A stretch of DNA of 64,000 nt from Undaria pinnatifida (Eukaryota > Sar > Phaeophyceae > Laminariales > Alariaceae): NCBI GenBank assembly GCA_012845835.1, contig JABAKD010000002.1, forward strand, positions 12,069,120 through 12,133,119, given 5' to 3'. Both the position numbers and the translations under genes were made by a program. Positions 48,915-60,309 of the stretch are shown here, in pieces. Position 1 is the first letter of the stretch. Each line of letters starts with the position of its first letter. The notes beneath the pieces were generated by a model. That model worked only from the letters and a program-made list of their open reading frames with translations, was not told where the DNA came from and did not search any database.

Positions 48915-51900
48915 CTAAAATAGCATCGTTACACACATCCGAATAAACAACAAAGGAAGGGAAGGTGTGCGAGGAAACAAGGAGGAGAGGGAGGGAGGGG
49001 GAGGGGGTGGTAAACGGAGGGAGAGAGTGGACGGCGGACAAGCGTAGGGAGGGGGGAGACGGTTAAAGGAAGGGGAAGGGGTGCGGGACGGGGGGGGTGA
49101 TCAGGCAATTGCGTACGGTGTTGATACATACCACTTGATCGAGGTCAACATACCCAACTATCGTACACTCTGACCTGTCCCGAAACACACGGCAGTTTCA
49201 GAAAATATGAGGCGCAACTCGTGGTAGTTGACTTTTTTTTACAGCTTTTTATCTGGTACGTGCCGGTATTGCCGTCGTGACTACCTGCCTAAACAAATTG
49301 ACGTTCTCAGGCTACCTTGTGAGGACAGAAGCAACAACACGCCAGCCGCCGCCAAATCATCAACTAACTAGCTCAAGTTATTTCAGCCTATCACCCGCAA
49401 AAAAAACGCTATCAGATGAATACCTTATGTTTCGCGAGAGAATACCATAGCGCTCTTTATATAATATATATAAAAAATACAATACAAGGTAATTTCCGTC
49501 TGTTTCCGTGTTCTTTTTTCGTGAATGTTATGGGTGAAATCAACGTTGAAGCTTATGCTGCACATTGTCGAACTGCAAGCACAATTATAGTATATGACAT
49601 ATAGCATGCAAAAACTCACAAAGCACACACTATGAATGAAAAACATATATTACAAATTAAAATAAAAACACGTAACACCACGATAGCAACCCCGACCAAC
49701 GACATCACAAAAATAAAAAACACGCCTCCGTATAACTAGATTAGCCCATACCTCGTCCTCCTCGTCCTCCTCCTCGTCGGAAGTCTTCACCACACCCATC
49801 CCCACCAGCAGTGACCCAATCCCCCTCCCCCTCCCCGCCCTAACAGCTTCCACCTTCACCACGACCTCCCTCACCCTAGCCTCAGCGCAAGCAACCTCCC
49901 CCCTAAGCCCCCTCACCATCCTCCGCGCATCCCCGTGAGCCTTCTCCGCCTTCTTCAGCATTCTCTTCGCCGTCTCCACCATCGCATCCTCCTCCTCGGC
50001 CACCTGCCAGGCCTTTTCGGCCTTCTCCCTCGCTGTCTTCTCGTCTTTCCCTGCTTGCTCCGCCTTCTTGTGAGCCTCCCACTCCCACTCCCACTGCTCC
50101 GTCCCGCGCACCGAAAACATTTCCGCCTGGGCTACGAAAAAATTGTCCCTGCTAGCGATAACGACATCCGCCTCAAATCTTGCTTGGCGGTGAGCGATGT
50201 GTCGCTCCTCCGCCTTCCTCTCGAGGGCCGAGGCTCGGGCCCCGGCGTGCCCCGCTTTGACCTGGTCCTGACGAAGAACGTCGCGGAGTTTTTGGAGAGT
50301 GCGAAACTTGCTGGCCATCTTACTGGAGGCGGCGTTAAAGGCGTCAAAAATCTTTTGGGCGGCACGGCGCGCCTTGTCCTCGACGTTGAATAGGTAGTGC
50401 TCATGGGCTTGGGACCGCTGCTGTGGATCGGATGCAATAACCGGGTCGGATATCTGGGAGGAGGGAGAGGGGGGAGTGAGAGGGGAAGGAAAGGAGGGGA
50501 GGGGGGGGGGGGAGAAGAGGCGGGGAGGGGGAGGGTGGCACGAGGGGAGGGAGCGGCGAGGAGTGGAGAGGAGGGGAGGGGGGCAGGAGGAGGGGGAGGA
50601 GGAGGAGGAGGAGGGGGGCGCAGGGAGAGGGGGGGGGGGGGGGTCGAGAGGGGACGGGGTTGCTGCATCAGGGAAAGGAGTGGGCCAATCGAGGGGCGGA
50701 GGTTTTGGCATCAGAGGAAGAAGCGGATCGATACAAAAATGTCTGCTGCTACCGGGGGTGCATTTTTGTTTTACATCCTAGTCCCTCACTCCAGCTCTAC
50801 ACCCTCACTCAAAAATGCAAGTTGAGAAAATTTGGACGTGCAACACGATGAGCAAAGTTCATATGGCCTAGGTACATGTACGCAATAATATTCCACAAAT
50901 AAAATGGTATTCGAATGGTACTGGTATATTATATATACTATATTATATATAAGTCTAGTCTTTAGTTAAGGAGCCCCGTCGATCAGAAACGAAAGCTGCT
51001 ACCCCTATATCCCAGCACGCGTCGGGAACGGGAGTTGCGGCATCAGGTGGGGGAGCGGGCGAATCGGGGGGGCGGCGGGAGGTTGTGGCATTAAAGAGAT
51101 GTGTGGGCCAATCGAGAAGCGTAGGTTGAAGGAGGAGCGGGCCAGTGATGCGTGCTACGATAAAATACCTCCACGTATACATCACTTTCCGGCCACACTT
51201 TTGCTGGCTCAATTGAGAAACTGCCCATTATCACTGGAGTGCTACTTCCCGTTCGGGTTTTACATTGCTGCCAACCGCTTCGTGCGTACTGTAGGTCATG
51301 GGACTGTACATCGGCTTTCACTCTCAGTTTTTCTTAACGTCAATGTTTTGGGTGAGGTTTACGACCGTTCAAATCAGGAGCCCCATAAACTCTAGATGCA
51401 CCCAAGCCACCGTAGTATTAGCAGCATACGTGGAATGAAGGGGCCACGCGTGCTACTACTAGTACGATAGGGGTGTCAGTTTTCGTTCGAAGTGTTTTCT
51501 GAATGACGGGGCTCCTCCTTAACCCAACATCGTGTCGGAGTTTCGTTCTTTTTTTGCCAAATTTTTTTTTTGAAGGCCTAGGCCATGGAAATGTCCATCG
51601 GGGAGGACTACAGTGGGTCAATCAATGAGCGATCGGTTGTGCCTCGGAGGGAATGGAGGGGTGCGCGGTGATCCGCGACCGGTGTGGTAGCCTTCCTTTA
51701 CACCGTCGTATCAAAACGTCAAAACCGAAACCAGCTACGGAAAATATTTCGAGCATTATGTGGGTCCGCGGCACAACGTTTTCGGGGAGGGGAAACGTCA
51801 CGCGCACCGCTTTGGGGTACCCATAGGTTCGGGTTGAGGTTAAGCGTAGCGTTAGGGTTAGGGTTGGGTTGGGTCGTTATTTGAAACAAACAAAGAAAAA

Positions 51901-54900
51901 AATACGAAGAATAACACACACTATTCTCAGCAGTAGTCTATGTACGCACTGTACCTGGTTTTCAGCTACCTGGTGTACGCTTTAGCGCGTGTTTCGATAG
52001 GGGCAGCATGTTTTGTCCAAAATATTTCAAATTGACAAGGATCCTCCTCGAATGAGGAACTCCTCGATATCGTTTGGATCACCACCTGTGTTTTCCTACA
52101 TTTTTATTTTTTTACACCCTAGTCCATGGGATTGTTGATCTGGTTGAGGTTTCATTTTTCGTCAAAGTCGATTAGTGGGTAAGGTACAGAGTTCCCCACA
52201 AACGAGGAATCTCAGCAAAATCAGGTGTTGCGTCTATTGTTGTTGCATGCGATGTTTGGGGTTAACGCTCTCGTAGAGGCACCTCTGATCCGGAATGCAG
52301 AGGACATGCGTTCGGAGATTGCCAGCGTTTTTAGGGGAACAATAGTATCAACGCTCAGAATAGGTCTCACGAGCACGAGCATACTTGTATACCTGGTACA
52401 GTACAGGACACGTACTTGTACTAAAACTAAGAAACTGGGGTAAAACGAAAGCCTGACTGAGATTGACAGGAAAAACAAGAAAATCAAACGAGCCGTTGTG
52501 CTGAACTTAGTGTAGAACCCACCCTCTCCCAAATACGAAACCCAGCCCGGGTAAGTAATTCTGGTATATTAGACACAATTCAAAGTCAGCATTCACGGAC
52601 TATATATGATTTTTAGGATTTTAATCGCAAACATTGAATTTGTCGATGAAGTGCGCCAAATTCGATACATTATTTCAAAGTCATTCATGGAGAAAAAATG
52701 GCCGTTAAACTCCGTCTATGGGAAGAGTCTCTTTCGGCCCTCTGCCTCCATTTGCGGCCGAATTTCAACTTGCAACCTTGCGACTGGACTGCTCCCGGCC
52801 AGGTACGAGGCACGAGTAGCAGAACAGGGAATCTCCTTGGGGACAGGGATGCTACCGGCCGAGAAAACGTTTGAAGTTGCGTTAAATGCAATTGTCTTGC
52901 AAATGCACTTGAAAGCTAAGGAGGCTATCAAGTACCGTAAGGAGGTTTTGTGTTTGAAGCAATATGCCAAACATAATGAAAACGAAGGCGGAGCGTAAGC
53001 AACCTGTGGCACAACCTAAATGAGGCTCTTAAATCGGCTACCCCGCCGTACCTGGATCGTCAATTACATGTTTTTTACATCAAAGCACTGCTGCTCTTTC
53101 CACCAAAATATTCCAGTACATACATCATTCTTCAGAACTCCTGTCGTTTTTTTTCCAATTATTTTTCTTCATTTTGATGGTCTGGCTTGCTTTACAAGTG
53201 GTGTTCTCGTACCCGGTACGCTAGCATTTCACTTGCTTTACCTTAATAAGTTGCGATCGTTTTTCTTTACTCTATATCTCGCAGTCTGGCCGCAGAATTT
53301 GTATCTCTCTAGGATGGAGAATCAGCACGAAGACTGGGTGTATGGATGTCGATGTGTAGAAACAACGGTTTAATATCAAGAAAACACACATGTATACCTC
53401 GAAGTATGCGTGTACTTCTGTACGAGTAGATCTCTTCGATTGCGGATTGAATGGTTGATTGACTGACATATGATTGGCATTGTTATGACGCAATACAGTG
53501 TACAGCTGGTTGTATTCACCTGCACTCTTTGTGGTACGAAATATGCTGCTAACTCTATGTATATGTATGTGTTGACTGCTGGCTATATCATATACCAGCT
53601 ACACAGCTAGTATAAACGAAGAGGAGGGGCTTAAGACCTTATTTGAGAGGACGCTACTCGCGGACCAAGAAGAGGGAAAGGCAGGGCCGATGGGTTCCTG
53701 TTGCAGGCGTCATGAGGCGGGGTTGGCGAACGCAAAAGATGCAGCAGCGGCAGCTACAAACCCGCTAGACACCGGCAGTCGAGATTTGAGTGGGTCTAAT
53801 TATTGCCCACCGGTGAGGCGGCCTCTCTTGGCGGTCGGCGCCACCAGGCCGAGCGTTGATGGAGCTGGCAGCTCCATCGAGGCACTTGTCCGTTCTGGGC
53901 ATGCTCAGCGTACTTACTACTGTTTTGGCCAAGGTCAACGAGAGGAGGTGGACCCTTTGCCCAGCTGATAGACCATGCCGAGGCAGCCGTGGGGTCCATC
54001 ACACCGCCTTCTCCAATGCCCGATCCGTTGCGCGCTGAGTACCTGGTTGCCAACCCAGTGGAGCTCGGTCACAGTTGGGGTGTCCAGGATTGCTCATGAT
54101 CTTGACCAGACTGGGCGATGAGGGAGGCGGCTTGATCAGTCAGGGAGCACGATCGACTCTAATTGGGGGACCCTTCACGCTTATTCAACGTGAGGGCAGG
54201 TTTCAGCCCTCACGTAGAGCATGAGTGAATCAGCTCTTACGTAATATGCGTGAATGGCTCGTCCACAAACATTCAAGGAGCGCAAAAGCCGTAAATTCCA
54301 AATATGTGGGCGTCATACATTTCAAATTTGTTCGCTCATGTGTTTTGGTGGATTACTTTTCAAAATGTGCCATGAATGCTGACTTTAAAATACATGTGTC
54401 CATTAGGTGATGCATACTTTTCAAGAATAATACGAAGGTCGAATGTATGGACCCATCTCGGCTTGACGACTGACGGTGCAAGCGCGCTTCTTGCCTCAAC
54501 CAAGTTAACACTGGGAAACATGCGCGAAAACTCCCGAGAGAAGAAGAGCTGCGAGATCCTTGTCGTACGCCCGATGTTGCGTACTGCACGCGTATCGTGC
54601 ATCTCCGTCTGTCTTTCATCGGACACGCCCCATATTCCAGCAGACTGGGCTGCTTCGTGTGGCTGGTGCAGCATTCATACTTTTTTTACAACGATTCTTT
54701 CTTCTGATTGGGCTTCCCAAAAGGTTAAGTGGTGTTGCATGGCAGTATATTTGCTAAACTAGGCGCGCTCGAAAGATTTCAACAACTCAAAATATTTCAA
54801 CCGGAATACGAGACCGAAAACGAGAACACACGACACATTATTGCAAGGGTGTGTTTGGCAAGGCCTATACACTGGGATACCCTGGCAGCAAACATGGTTA

Positions 54901-56002
54901 CGTTGGTCATACTCGTGCACACTGTAGATCATAACCGGGTAGATACCCGGTTACCCCCAGAGTGTATACCTCGATACTGTAGGTCATACCCGACTTGGTA
55001 CCCGGGTACCCTCCGAGTACATACCCGGGTACTGTAGAAAATACCCAGGCAGTTACCCGGGTACCCTCTGAGTATATACCCGGGTACCCCCAGAGCATAG
55101 GCATATACTTGAGTGCTGTAGTTCATACCCGGGTAGGTACCCGGGTTCCGCCAGAGTATATACCCGGGTACTATAGATCATACCCGGGTGAGTACCCAGG
55201 TGCCTCCAGAGTGTATGCCCTGCTAAGCACCTCCTTGTGTATTGTTGTAAATACGGTTGACGGCGTTCACTCTACAGTTCAACAACCACATCGGGTGTCC
55301 GAAATGATGCAAAGTAACGGCTGCTGCGACGTATTATATCACACCTTAAACGGAAATGCACGGGGGGGGGGAAGGACGCCAGGCTGCGAATGAAGCAAGC
55401 GAGGCAACGGCAGACCCGATCGCAAACACATTAGCTCGCTCGTAGGACCGTGACAGCTGGCCCTGGCCAGGGCTTTTGCCCCAGGTATAATACAGCAGTT
55501 CATGAACACCATAACGTTCGATAGAAATGCGTGATGAAAAATTCAAAATCACCTGGTTGGCCTCTTCATCGCAGTTCCGCATGTTGGACGTGCTGTGCGA
55601 CGGGCGTCTGCCGACGTTCTTCTTGTTGTGCAACTGGACATGGTTCAGCTCGTTGCCCGCCTCGAAGGCTTGCCTCTTCCTCGTTGTCAACCTCGACCCT
55701 CCTCTGGCTTGCTCGTAGCTGGTGTCTTCGCCCTTTCGGCCTTCCATCTCAAGGTGTTCCATCGCAACGCAGTCGGCGAGGGGCATGGGATAAGCCAAGG
55801 CGCTCGGTGGCGGCGGCGGCGGCAGAAGCGTAGAGGGGTCAGGGCAGACATTGCTTCCACGAGACTCTTGGTGACGGGGATATCTGAGCCTTTGCCCTGC
55901 CGCACGGAACATTGCCTCGTTTGCAACGGGCGTTGCATTGCTTCTTGTGAATACAGTCGTCATGACGGCAGATGTTTGCACTGATTTTAAGTTCGTCGTC
56001 AT
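48800..56002 (-). CDS. Candidate coiled-coil protein gene on the minus strand (three exon candidates)
   Basis: Exon candidates at 55553-56002, 49752-50453 and 48800-48914 are all on the minus strand. The first two are phase-0 compatible. Introns between and after them carry tracts that are C-rich on the minus strand, the same transcript-sense bias seen in the two + strand genes. The protein would be Pro/charged at the N-terminus and then a long, Lys/Glu/Ala-rich coiled coil. No family is recognised. The join over a 5.1-kb intron is inference, other exons may lie between, and the start codon is not established. Confidence 0.3.
48950..49110 (-). repeat. G-rich tract (C-rich on the minus strand)
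   Basis: GGGAGGG runs directly upstream, on the minus strand, of the exon candidate 48800-48914. Confidence 0.85.
49752..50453 (-). CDS. Minus-strand exon candidate: coiled coil
   Basis: Acceptor TCCTCCCAG ends at 50454, preceded by a C-rich tract on this strand. The 234 open codons start ISDPVIASDPQQRSQAHEHY and include a long Ala/Lys/Glu/Arg-rich helix (KKAEQAGKDEKTAREKAEKA ... MLKKAEKAHGDARRMV), then RGRGIGSLLVGMGVV and an acidic EEEDEEDE end before donor GAG|GTATGG. Without splicing it reads to a stop at 49650. GC content and heptad-like spacing support coding; function is unknown. Confidence 0.5.
50455..50700 (-). repeat. G-rich tract and ~60-bp degenerate units
   Basis: GGGGGAGGAGG runs up to the acceptor of the coiled-coil exon (minus strand). 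CCTCGATTGGCCCACTCCTT (minus, 50690) is repeated as TCTCGATTGGCCCACACATC (51115) and CCCGATTCGCCCGCTCCCCC (51070); the series is split by a MITE-1. Confidence 0.8.
50735..51022. mobile_element. MITE-1 copy
   Basis: TCATATGGCCTAGGTACATG, TTAAGGAGCCCCGTCGATCA, GCTGCTACCCCTATATCCCA, ending GCACGCGT. It interrupts the CCTCGATTGGCCC series. Confidence 0.7.
51446..51640 (+). mobile_element. MITE-1 left part
   Basis: CACGCGTGCTACTACTAGTA, TGTTTTCTGAATGACGGGGC, TCCTTAACCCAACATCGTG, CCTAGGCCATGGAAATGTCC. Right end not found. Confidence 0.65.
52606..52998 (+). CDS. Uncharacterised open frame, 130 codons
   Basis: The frame runs to TAA at 52996-52998. The central part (LLPARYEARVAEQGISLGTG, MLPAEKTFEVALNAIVLQMH) and a Lys-rich end look protein-like. 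Two GCTxCCGGCC motifs about 50 bp apart suggest a small internal duplication. It could be a relic of a mobile element. No start or splice context is convincing. Confidence 0.15.
   Translation: MIFRILIANIEFVDEVRQIRYIISKSFMEKKWPLNSVYGKSLFRPSASICGRISTCNLATGLLPARYEARVAEQGISLGTGMLPAEKTFEVALNAIVLQMHLKAKEAIKYRKEVLCLKQYAKHNENEGGA
53621..53968 (+). CDS. Uncharacterised GC-rich open frame
   Basis: The frame EEGLKTLFERTLLADQEEGK continues as Ala/Arg/Gly-rich sequence to TAG at 53966-53968. The region to about 54200 is unusually GC-rich and free of simple repeats, unlike its surroundings, so it may be a gene fragment or mobile-element relic. No domain is seen. Confidence 0.15.
   Translation, partial: EEGLKTLFERTLLADQEEGKAGPMGSCCRRHEAGLANAKDAAAAATNPLDTGSRDLSGSNYCPPVRRPLLAVGATRPSVDGAGSSIEALVRSGHAQRTYYCFGQGQREEVDPLPS
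54935..55215 (+). repeat. CCCGGGTA minisatellite
   Basis: Seven or eight units with TACCCGGGTACC, CAGAGTATATACCCGGGTAC and TGTAGATCATA. The palindrome TACCCGGGTA is the core. Confidence 0.9.
55553..56002 (-). CDS. Minus-strand exon candidate, N-terminal part
   Basis: An open frame of 150 codons from ATG at 56002 runs to a phase-0 donor (CAG|GTGATT). It includes a poly-Pro run (STLLPPPPPPSALAYP) and a charged part (MEHLEMEGRKGEDTSYEQA). The frame continues past the donor to a stop at 55346. A second minus frame and a + strand frame overlap it, so strand and frame are uncertain. Confidence 0.3.
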
Positions 56003-56219
56003 GGTTGCGCGTGCTTCTTTCCTCTTGAACTTCTCGGTTGTCTCGCTCTGTTGTTGTGTCTTCTGCGTGGGGGTGCCCCTGGTAGCGGTAGCGGAACAGA
56101 GTGGACTGGCGGTGGTGGTGGTGGTTGCTGGTTATTAGGGGGGTGTTCGCCTGTGGTTGTGCTTGCTTTTGGCGCCTTTTTTTAAACTCTTTATTTTTAT
56201 TTGGTAGAATTTTCAAATT

Positions 56220-57600
56220 TATTTTTGAAGTCTCTTAAAACGGACATGTCGGTTGACGGCACTCTTGCCTCTCCACGGACAGCCGTCAAGGAACTTCACA
56301 CACTAAAACTAGCATGATATATCAGCCGACATCTTAAAAACACTAGTTCGGGGTTTCCATAAGTTTACATGGCATTTTAGTTTAGCCAAAACTGATTCAA
56401 ACACGTCGGTTGAAGACTGACGGCCTGACTATGTGACGGCACACGTGTACGATACCTCTTAACGAACAGCCGTCAAGGACCTCCACTCACACCATAGTAA
56501 AGCAGCCTTGTCGCGGAACGTATTTCATAACTTGACCGTAACACGCGACATCTATGTCCATGAGTTGCGTTCAGCGAGGTGTTTAGCCCTCAGCAAGTTT
56601 CGGCTTTCGTGCTGGGCAGTCAATAACAGTTGAACCGCCTCGGTTCTCTCGATAGCATCAGATTGCTCTCAAACTTGCGAAACAGTCTACAGTTTACGTA
56701 TTGAAAATATTGTTGGTTAGAGCGGATAACTTGCAAGCACATCTAGCCTCTCAGCACCCGACGAGTAGTAACTTGTTTGTTGCTGCCAACGTATGGCGTA
56801 TAACTTTTTACAGTGTAAGTCGGGTCGGACGCTAGGCAAGATCCTCTTGTCATCGTCATTTGTCTTCGTCCTAAAACTGATATTGTAGACTAATCGTAAA
56901 GTTTCATGTGATACGACAGGAGGCTCTTGTCCGACTCGTGCCCATTCTAGTGACCGATTCCCTTGCAAGTTTGGTGTCCTGCGGCTTTTCTGATGTCTGC
57001 TTTTTTTCCAAAGAAACGAAGATGGATACGACTTAATACATGGAGTATATGATAAATGCGATAGCCTCTACAACATCCACCGTGCGGCATCTGGACGACA
57101 AGTTGTACTTTGCAAACTGCTATGTACCACGGCGGTGGTGGCCTTGGAGGAGACGCGACAGCTCTTAGAGTAAGTCCAGGTGAAAACGCGCTGATAACTG
57201 AAACTTGCTGACAACTGAGTTCCTATTAATATGTAAAGACGAGAGTACCGGAGCACTCTCACCCATCACTCGTTCGTCGTCATCCTCCGTGTTATCAACT
57301 GCTGCTTCCATGTACTCACGTAGCGAGCGGAGCAGATATATATATATCAGGTAGGCATCAGCACATCTCTATAGATGCCCTCCAACGCCGCACTGTTCCT
57401 GTGTACTTGCGTGTAACGAGGGAACAAATGTATACCACAGGTAGAAATGCACTTCCAACCAATACCGCACTGCTCCCGCGTACTTACGAGCTAACACCGC
57501 ACTGGTCCCGTGTAATTACGACCTAGCGAAACAGACACCACCAGGTAGTACACCAACAAACACCCAACACTGCACTTAGCTTTGAAATCGAGCGGTCACG
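56220..57600. other. Noncoding, no repeats or genes recognised
   Basis: Contains two GACGGC...ACAGCCGTCAAGGA segments (56256-56292, 56437-56482) that form an imperfect direct repeat of about 200 bp. Otherwise unique-looking. Confidence 0.4.
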
Positions 57601-57734
57601 AGACGCGGCCTGACAGTCTCAACGGCATTCCACTCCAACCATTCCACTCCAAACCAAGCCGAGGGTAGCCAACAGGGCAGCATCATCCGGGAGAGATTGC
57701 ACTAGGACAACAAGTTGACCGTGACACACATTGG

Positions 57735-58045
57735 TGCCCGGCGCTGAGCTACCACCACCACCACCACCACCACCACCACCACCGCCATCACCACACCACA
57801 AGACACACCACACCACCTCACCGCACCACACGCGACAGACGTGCTGGGTGCTGTTGGTTCGGAGTTTGCAGACAGGGCAAGCATTTGAGCATTACAACCA
57901 CCGCCGCCGCCGCCGCCACCACCACCACCATACCACACCACCACACCACACCACCACATTACCGCCACCACACCATACACGACAGACATGCTGGGTGCTG
58001 CTACTGGAGTGCGCAGTCTCGCAGCCAGGGCATGTAGCAACAAAG
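57735..58045. repeat. (CCA)n tracts around a duplicated ~65-bp segment
   Basis: GCGACAGACGTGCTGGGTGC (57831) and ACGACAGACATGCTGGGTGC (57977), each followed by related sequence, and each preceded by CCA/CCG triplets. Confidence 0.85.
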
Positions 58046-58082
58046 CTAATCTTCGGCAATGCCAGGACGGACAAAATTTTGG

Positions 58083-58260
58083 CACTCAAAACCATGCCAC
58101 TATGGACTATACAAGTACCAGAGAGTACATCGCACGTGCCTCCTGGAGGTAAACATGCCTCTCTGTCTCGAGAGGTACCGCAGGAGAGCATCCTTAGCCT
58201 CGGGGACAGCGAGTAGCCTGTGCTAGCCGCGAGAGCAGAGGCCAGATCGACGCCCATGCC
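58083..58260 (-). CDS. Possible minus-strand exon
   Basis: The minus frame includes MGVDLASALAASTGYSLSPR and LRMLSCGTSRDREACLPPGG and is continuous into a duplicated segment beside a (CCA)n tract. The composition is mixed and Cys/Ser-rich. No splice sites or family could be fixed, and adjacent frames are also open, so this is weak. Confidence 0.12.
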
Positions 58261-59160
58261 GGCCTTTCGTCGGCTTGTCCTCCGCCGGTTCGGGTACGTA
58301 TGGTCCCCATGTCGACAAAGCCTTCGAAGGTGTACGCGACCTATGATGATGATGGAAGCGTACCCCTGAACGGAAAAACAATGAACGGCAGAATAGTTTA
58401 TGAACGGAGTAAATAATGTTAGAAAGAAGCAAACGAGTTATTTTATTCATCAGATGTCATGATGCCAACACTCTACGCAGCCAATTCCTCGAGTACATGC
58501 TGTAGGGGAAAGCCGCGCCGCGGTCTGGCTGCACCGTGCTACAGAACAAAATTTGTGTGTTTGTCGACTCGTGTTTGTCTATCCTGTGTGCGCGTGTGCG
58601 CTCTCTTCACGTTCTTAAACCGTTGTTTCTACCCACGACACCCGATATATCTTGAGTGCTCAGCACATCCGGTGCCATCGCCGACGACTCTTCGGCCTAC
58701 GCGACCTACCAGATACGAGCAGAGATACGAGTACAAGTAGTCTACACGTATACACAAGCCATGAGCACTATGGTCTCAAACCACGAAACAGGTATGTACC
58801 AAATACATCACCGCAAGCAGTGCGTATACGCCTACGTAGCCCAGGATTACTGTCGTTATATGCGGCCTGAAGTCCATGGTGCGCCCAGCACTCGTTGTAA
58901 AGCTTTCAAAACAAACATAATATGTGATTGAGCGATTGAATCAAGATGACAGACGAAAACCACTCTGAACAAAAGAATAGGCACCATATTGAAGTTGAAA
59001 CGGTTATTACATCTGAGTCCTTATTGATATATATGTAATCCGAGGCTCGAGGGCTCGAGACCCAGCGAGGCCCGCCCTCGTCGTCTGTATGCGCCATACT
59101 TTGGAAAGGGATGTACGAAACATCGCCGGGCAGCAGCGTGTGGATGTGTGAATAACTCTG
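58260..59160. other. Noncoding, nothing recognised
   Basis: Unique-looking sequence with short open frames only. Confidence 0.35.
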
Positions 59161-59294
59161 TTCCATGATGTTGTGGCGTGAGTGAGAAAAAAAAAGCGAA
59201 AAAGGACAAGACTTCGAGCAAAAGGCACAAACCAAACGTATGCACAGACTGCGAGAACAGCAGCACAACTCGGCAACAACAAACAACACACAGC

Positions 59295-59295
<1 letters not shown>

Positions 59296-59329
<34 letters not shown>

Positions 59330-59331
59330 GC

Positions 59332-59412
<81 letters not shown>
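59296..59412 (+). repeat. (AAC)n microsatellite
   Basis: About 38 AAC units with one AGC. Homopolymer open frames in all phases are artefacts. Confidence 0.98.
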
Positions 59413-59609
59413 AATAGCAGCAACAGCACAACAGCTCACATCTTCCAGGTACGCGCACACATCAATAATATGAGAAAAGGCGTAACATTCAGTCGTCGAC
59501 GCACATATTAAAAGTCAGACAATTACCTGGTACGGCAAGGGTTATCGCCCGCAGCAAAAACTCCATTATCATGTTGGTCTATTGGGTACTCGTAGGTGTA
59601 TAATAATAC

Positions 59610-59787
59610 CGTGTACGAATTGCCGGAAAACGACGATGCGCCGGAAAAGGAGGGGGGGTGTCCGGCCCCATTGAGAACAGAGCGCCATTGTCGTCCGCCC
59701 CGCGCGCAAAATAATTCGCCTCATTGTCGGCGATAACGCATCCAGGGATAGCTTGACTTCGATGCCAACATACGCCTGCGGGAACAC
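59610..59787 (-). CDS. Possible minus-strand exon
   Basis: On the minus strand a C run is followed by acceptor TTGTTGTCCCAG and then an open frame. The most protein-like of the two open frames reads VIADNEANYFARGADDNGAL and FSMGPDTPPPFPAHRR up to donor ACG|GTATTA. The strand agrees with the C-rich tract bias. No family is recognised. Confidence 0.25.
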
Positions 59788-59789
59788 CT

Positions 59790-60140
59790 GGGACAACAAC
59801 ATAGCGCGCGGGGGGGGGGGGGGAGGGGGGGATGGTGCCTCAAGACTTTTGACCCGGCTTCGACGAAATTGTCGATAAGCCCACCTCATGACATTATACC
59901 TCCCTGTTACCTCCCTATCTGCAGAAGTTCCCCAGACGGTCGGTGAAAGAGTCAGTATAGTGAGTACGACTCAACCCATCTTCGAAAACGTTTGATAGTC
60001 CGCATTACCTTAGCTTTTCAGTGCATGTTCATTCTAACAATATCTCCCAGACGGCCGGGTTTGGGGGTGGGATTAGTGTTATGTTAGTGTTATTATTTTT
60101 ATTATAGTGAACGTCAAGGATAGTTCAATATTTTTGTTCG
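59790..60140. other. Noncoding with a G run
   Basis: G run 59810-59830 (C run on the minus strand) next to the exon candidate 59610-59787. CAGACGGTCGG / CAGACGGCCGGG (59933, 60049) is a small duplication. Otherwise nothing. Confidence 0.4.
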
Positions 60141-60149
60141 AAACTTAGT

Positions 60150-60300
60150 CAACGTTTGGGTGGGTGGATAGGTGGGTGGGTGGGTGGGTGGGTGGGTGGA
60201 TGGGTAGGTGGGTGGGTGGGAGGATGGGCATGTGGGTAGGTAGATGGATGGGAGAGTGGGCAGGTTGGTAGGTTGGTGGGTAGGAGGGCGGGTAGGTGGG
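60150..60300. repeat. (GGTG)n minisatellite-like tract
   Basis: GGGTGGGTGGATGGGT units. Confidence 0.95.
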
Positions 60301-60309
60301 TCGTTCGGA

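Noticed and set aside
51855-51880. Telomere-like GTTAGGGTTAGGGTTGGG
   Set aside because: Only two to three units; too short to call an interstitial telomere, and CCTAACCC bits also occur by chance at 7985 and 11681.
59007-59511. Open frames of poly-Leu, poly-Val, poly-Cys, poly-Gln, poly-Asn and poly-Thr
   Set aside because: All are readings of the (AAC)n microsatellite in its six frames.
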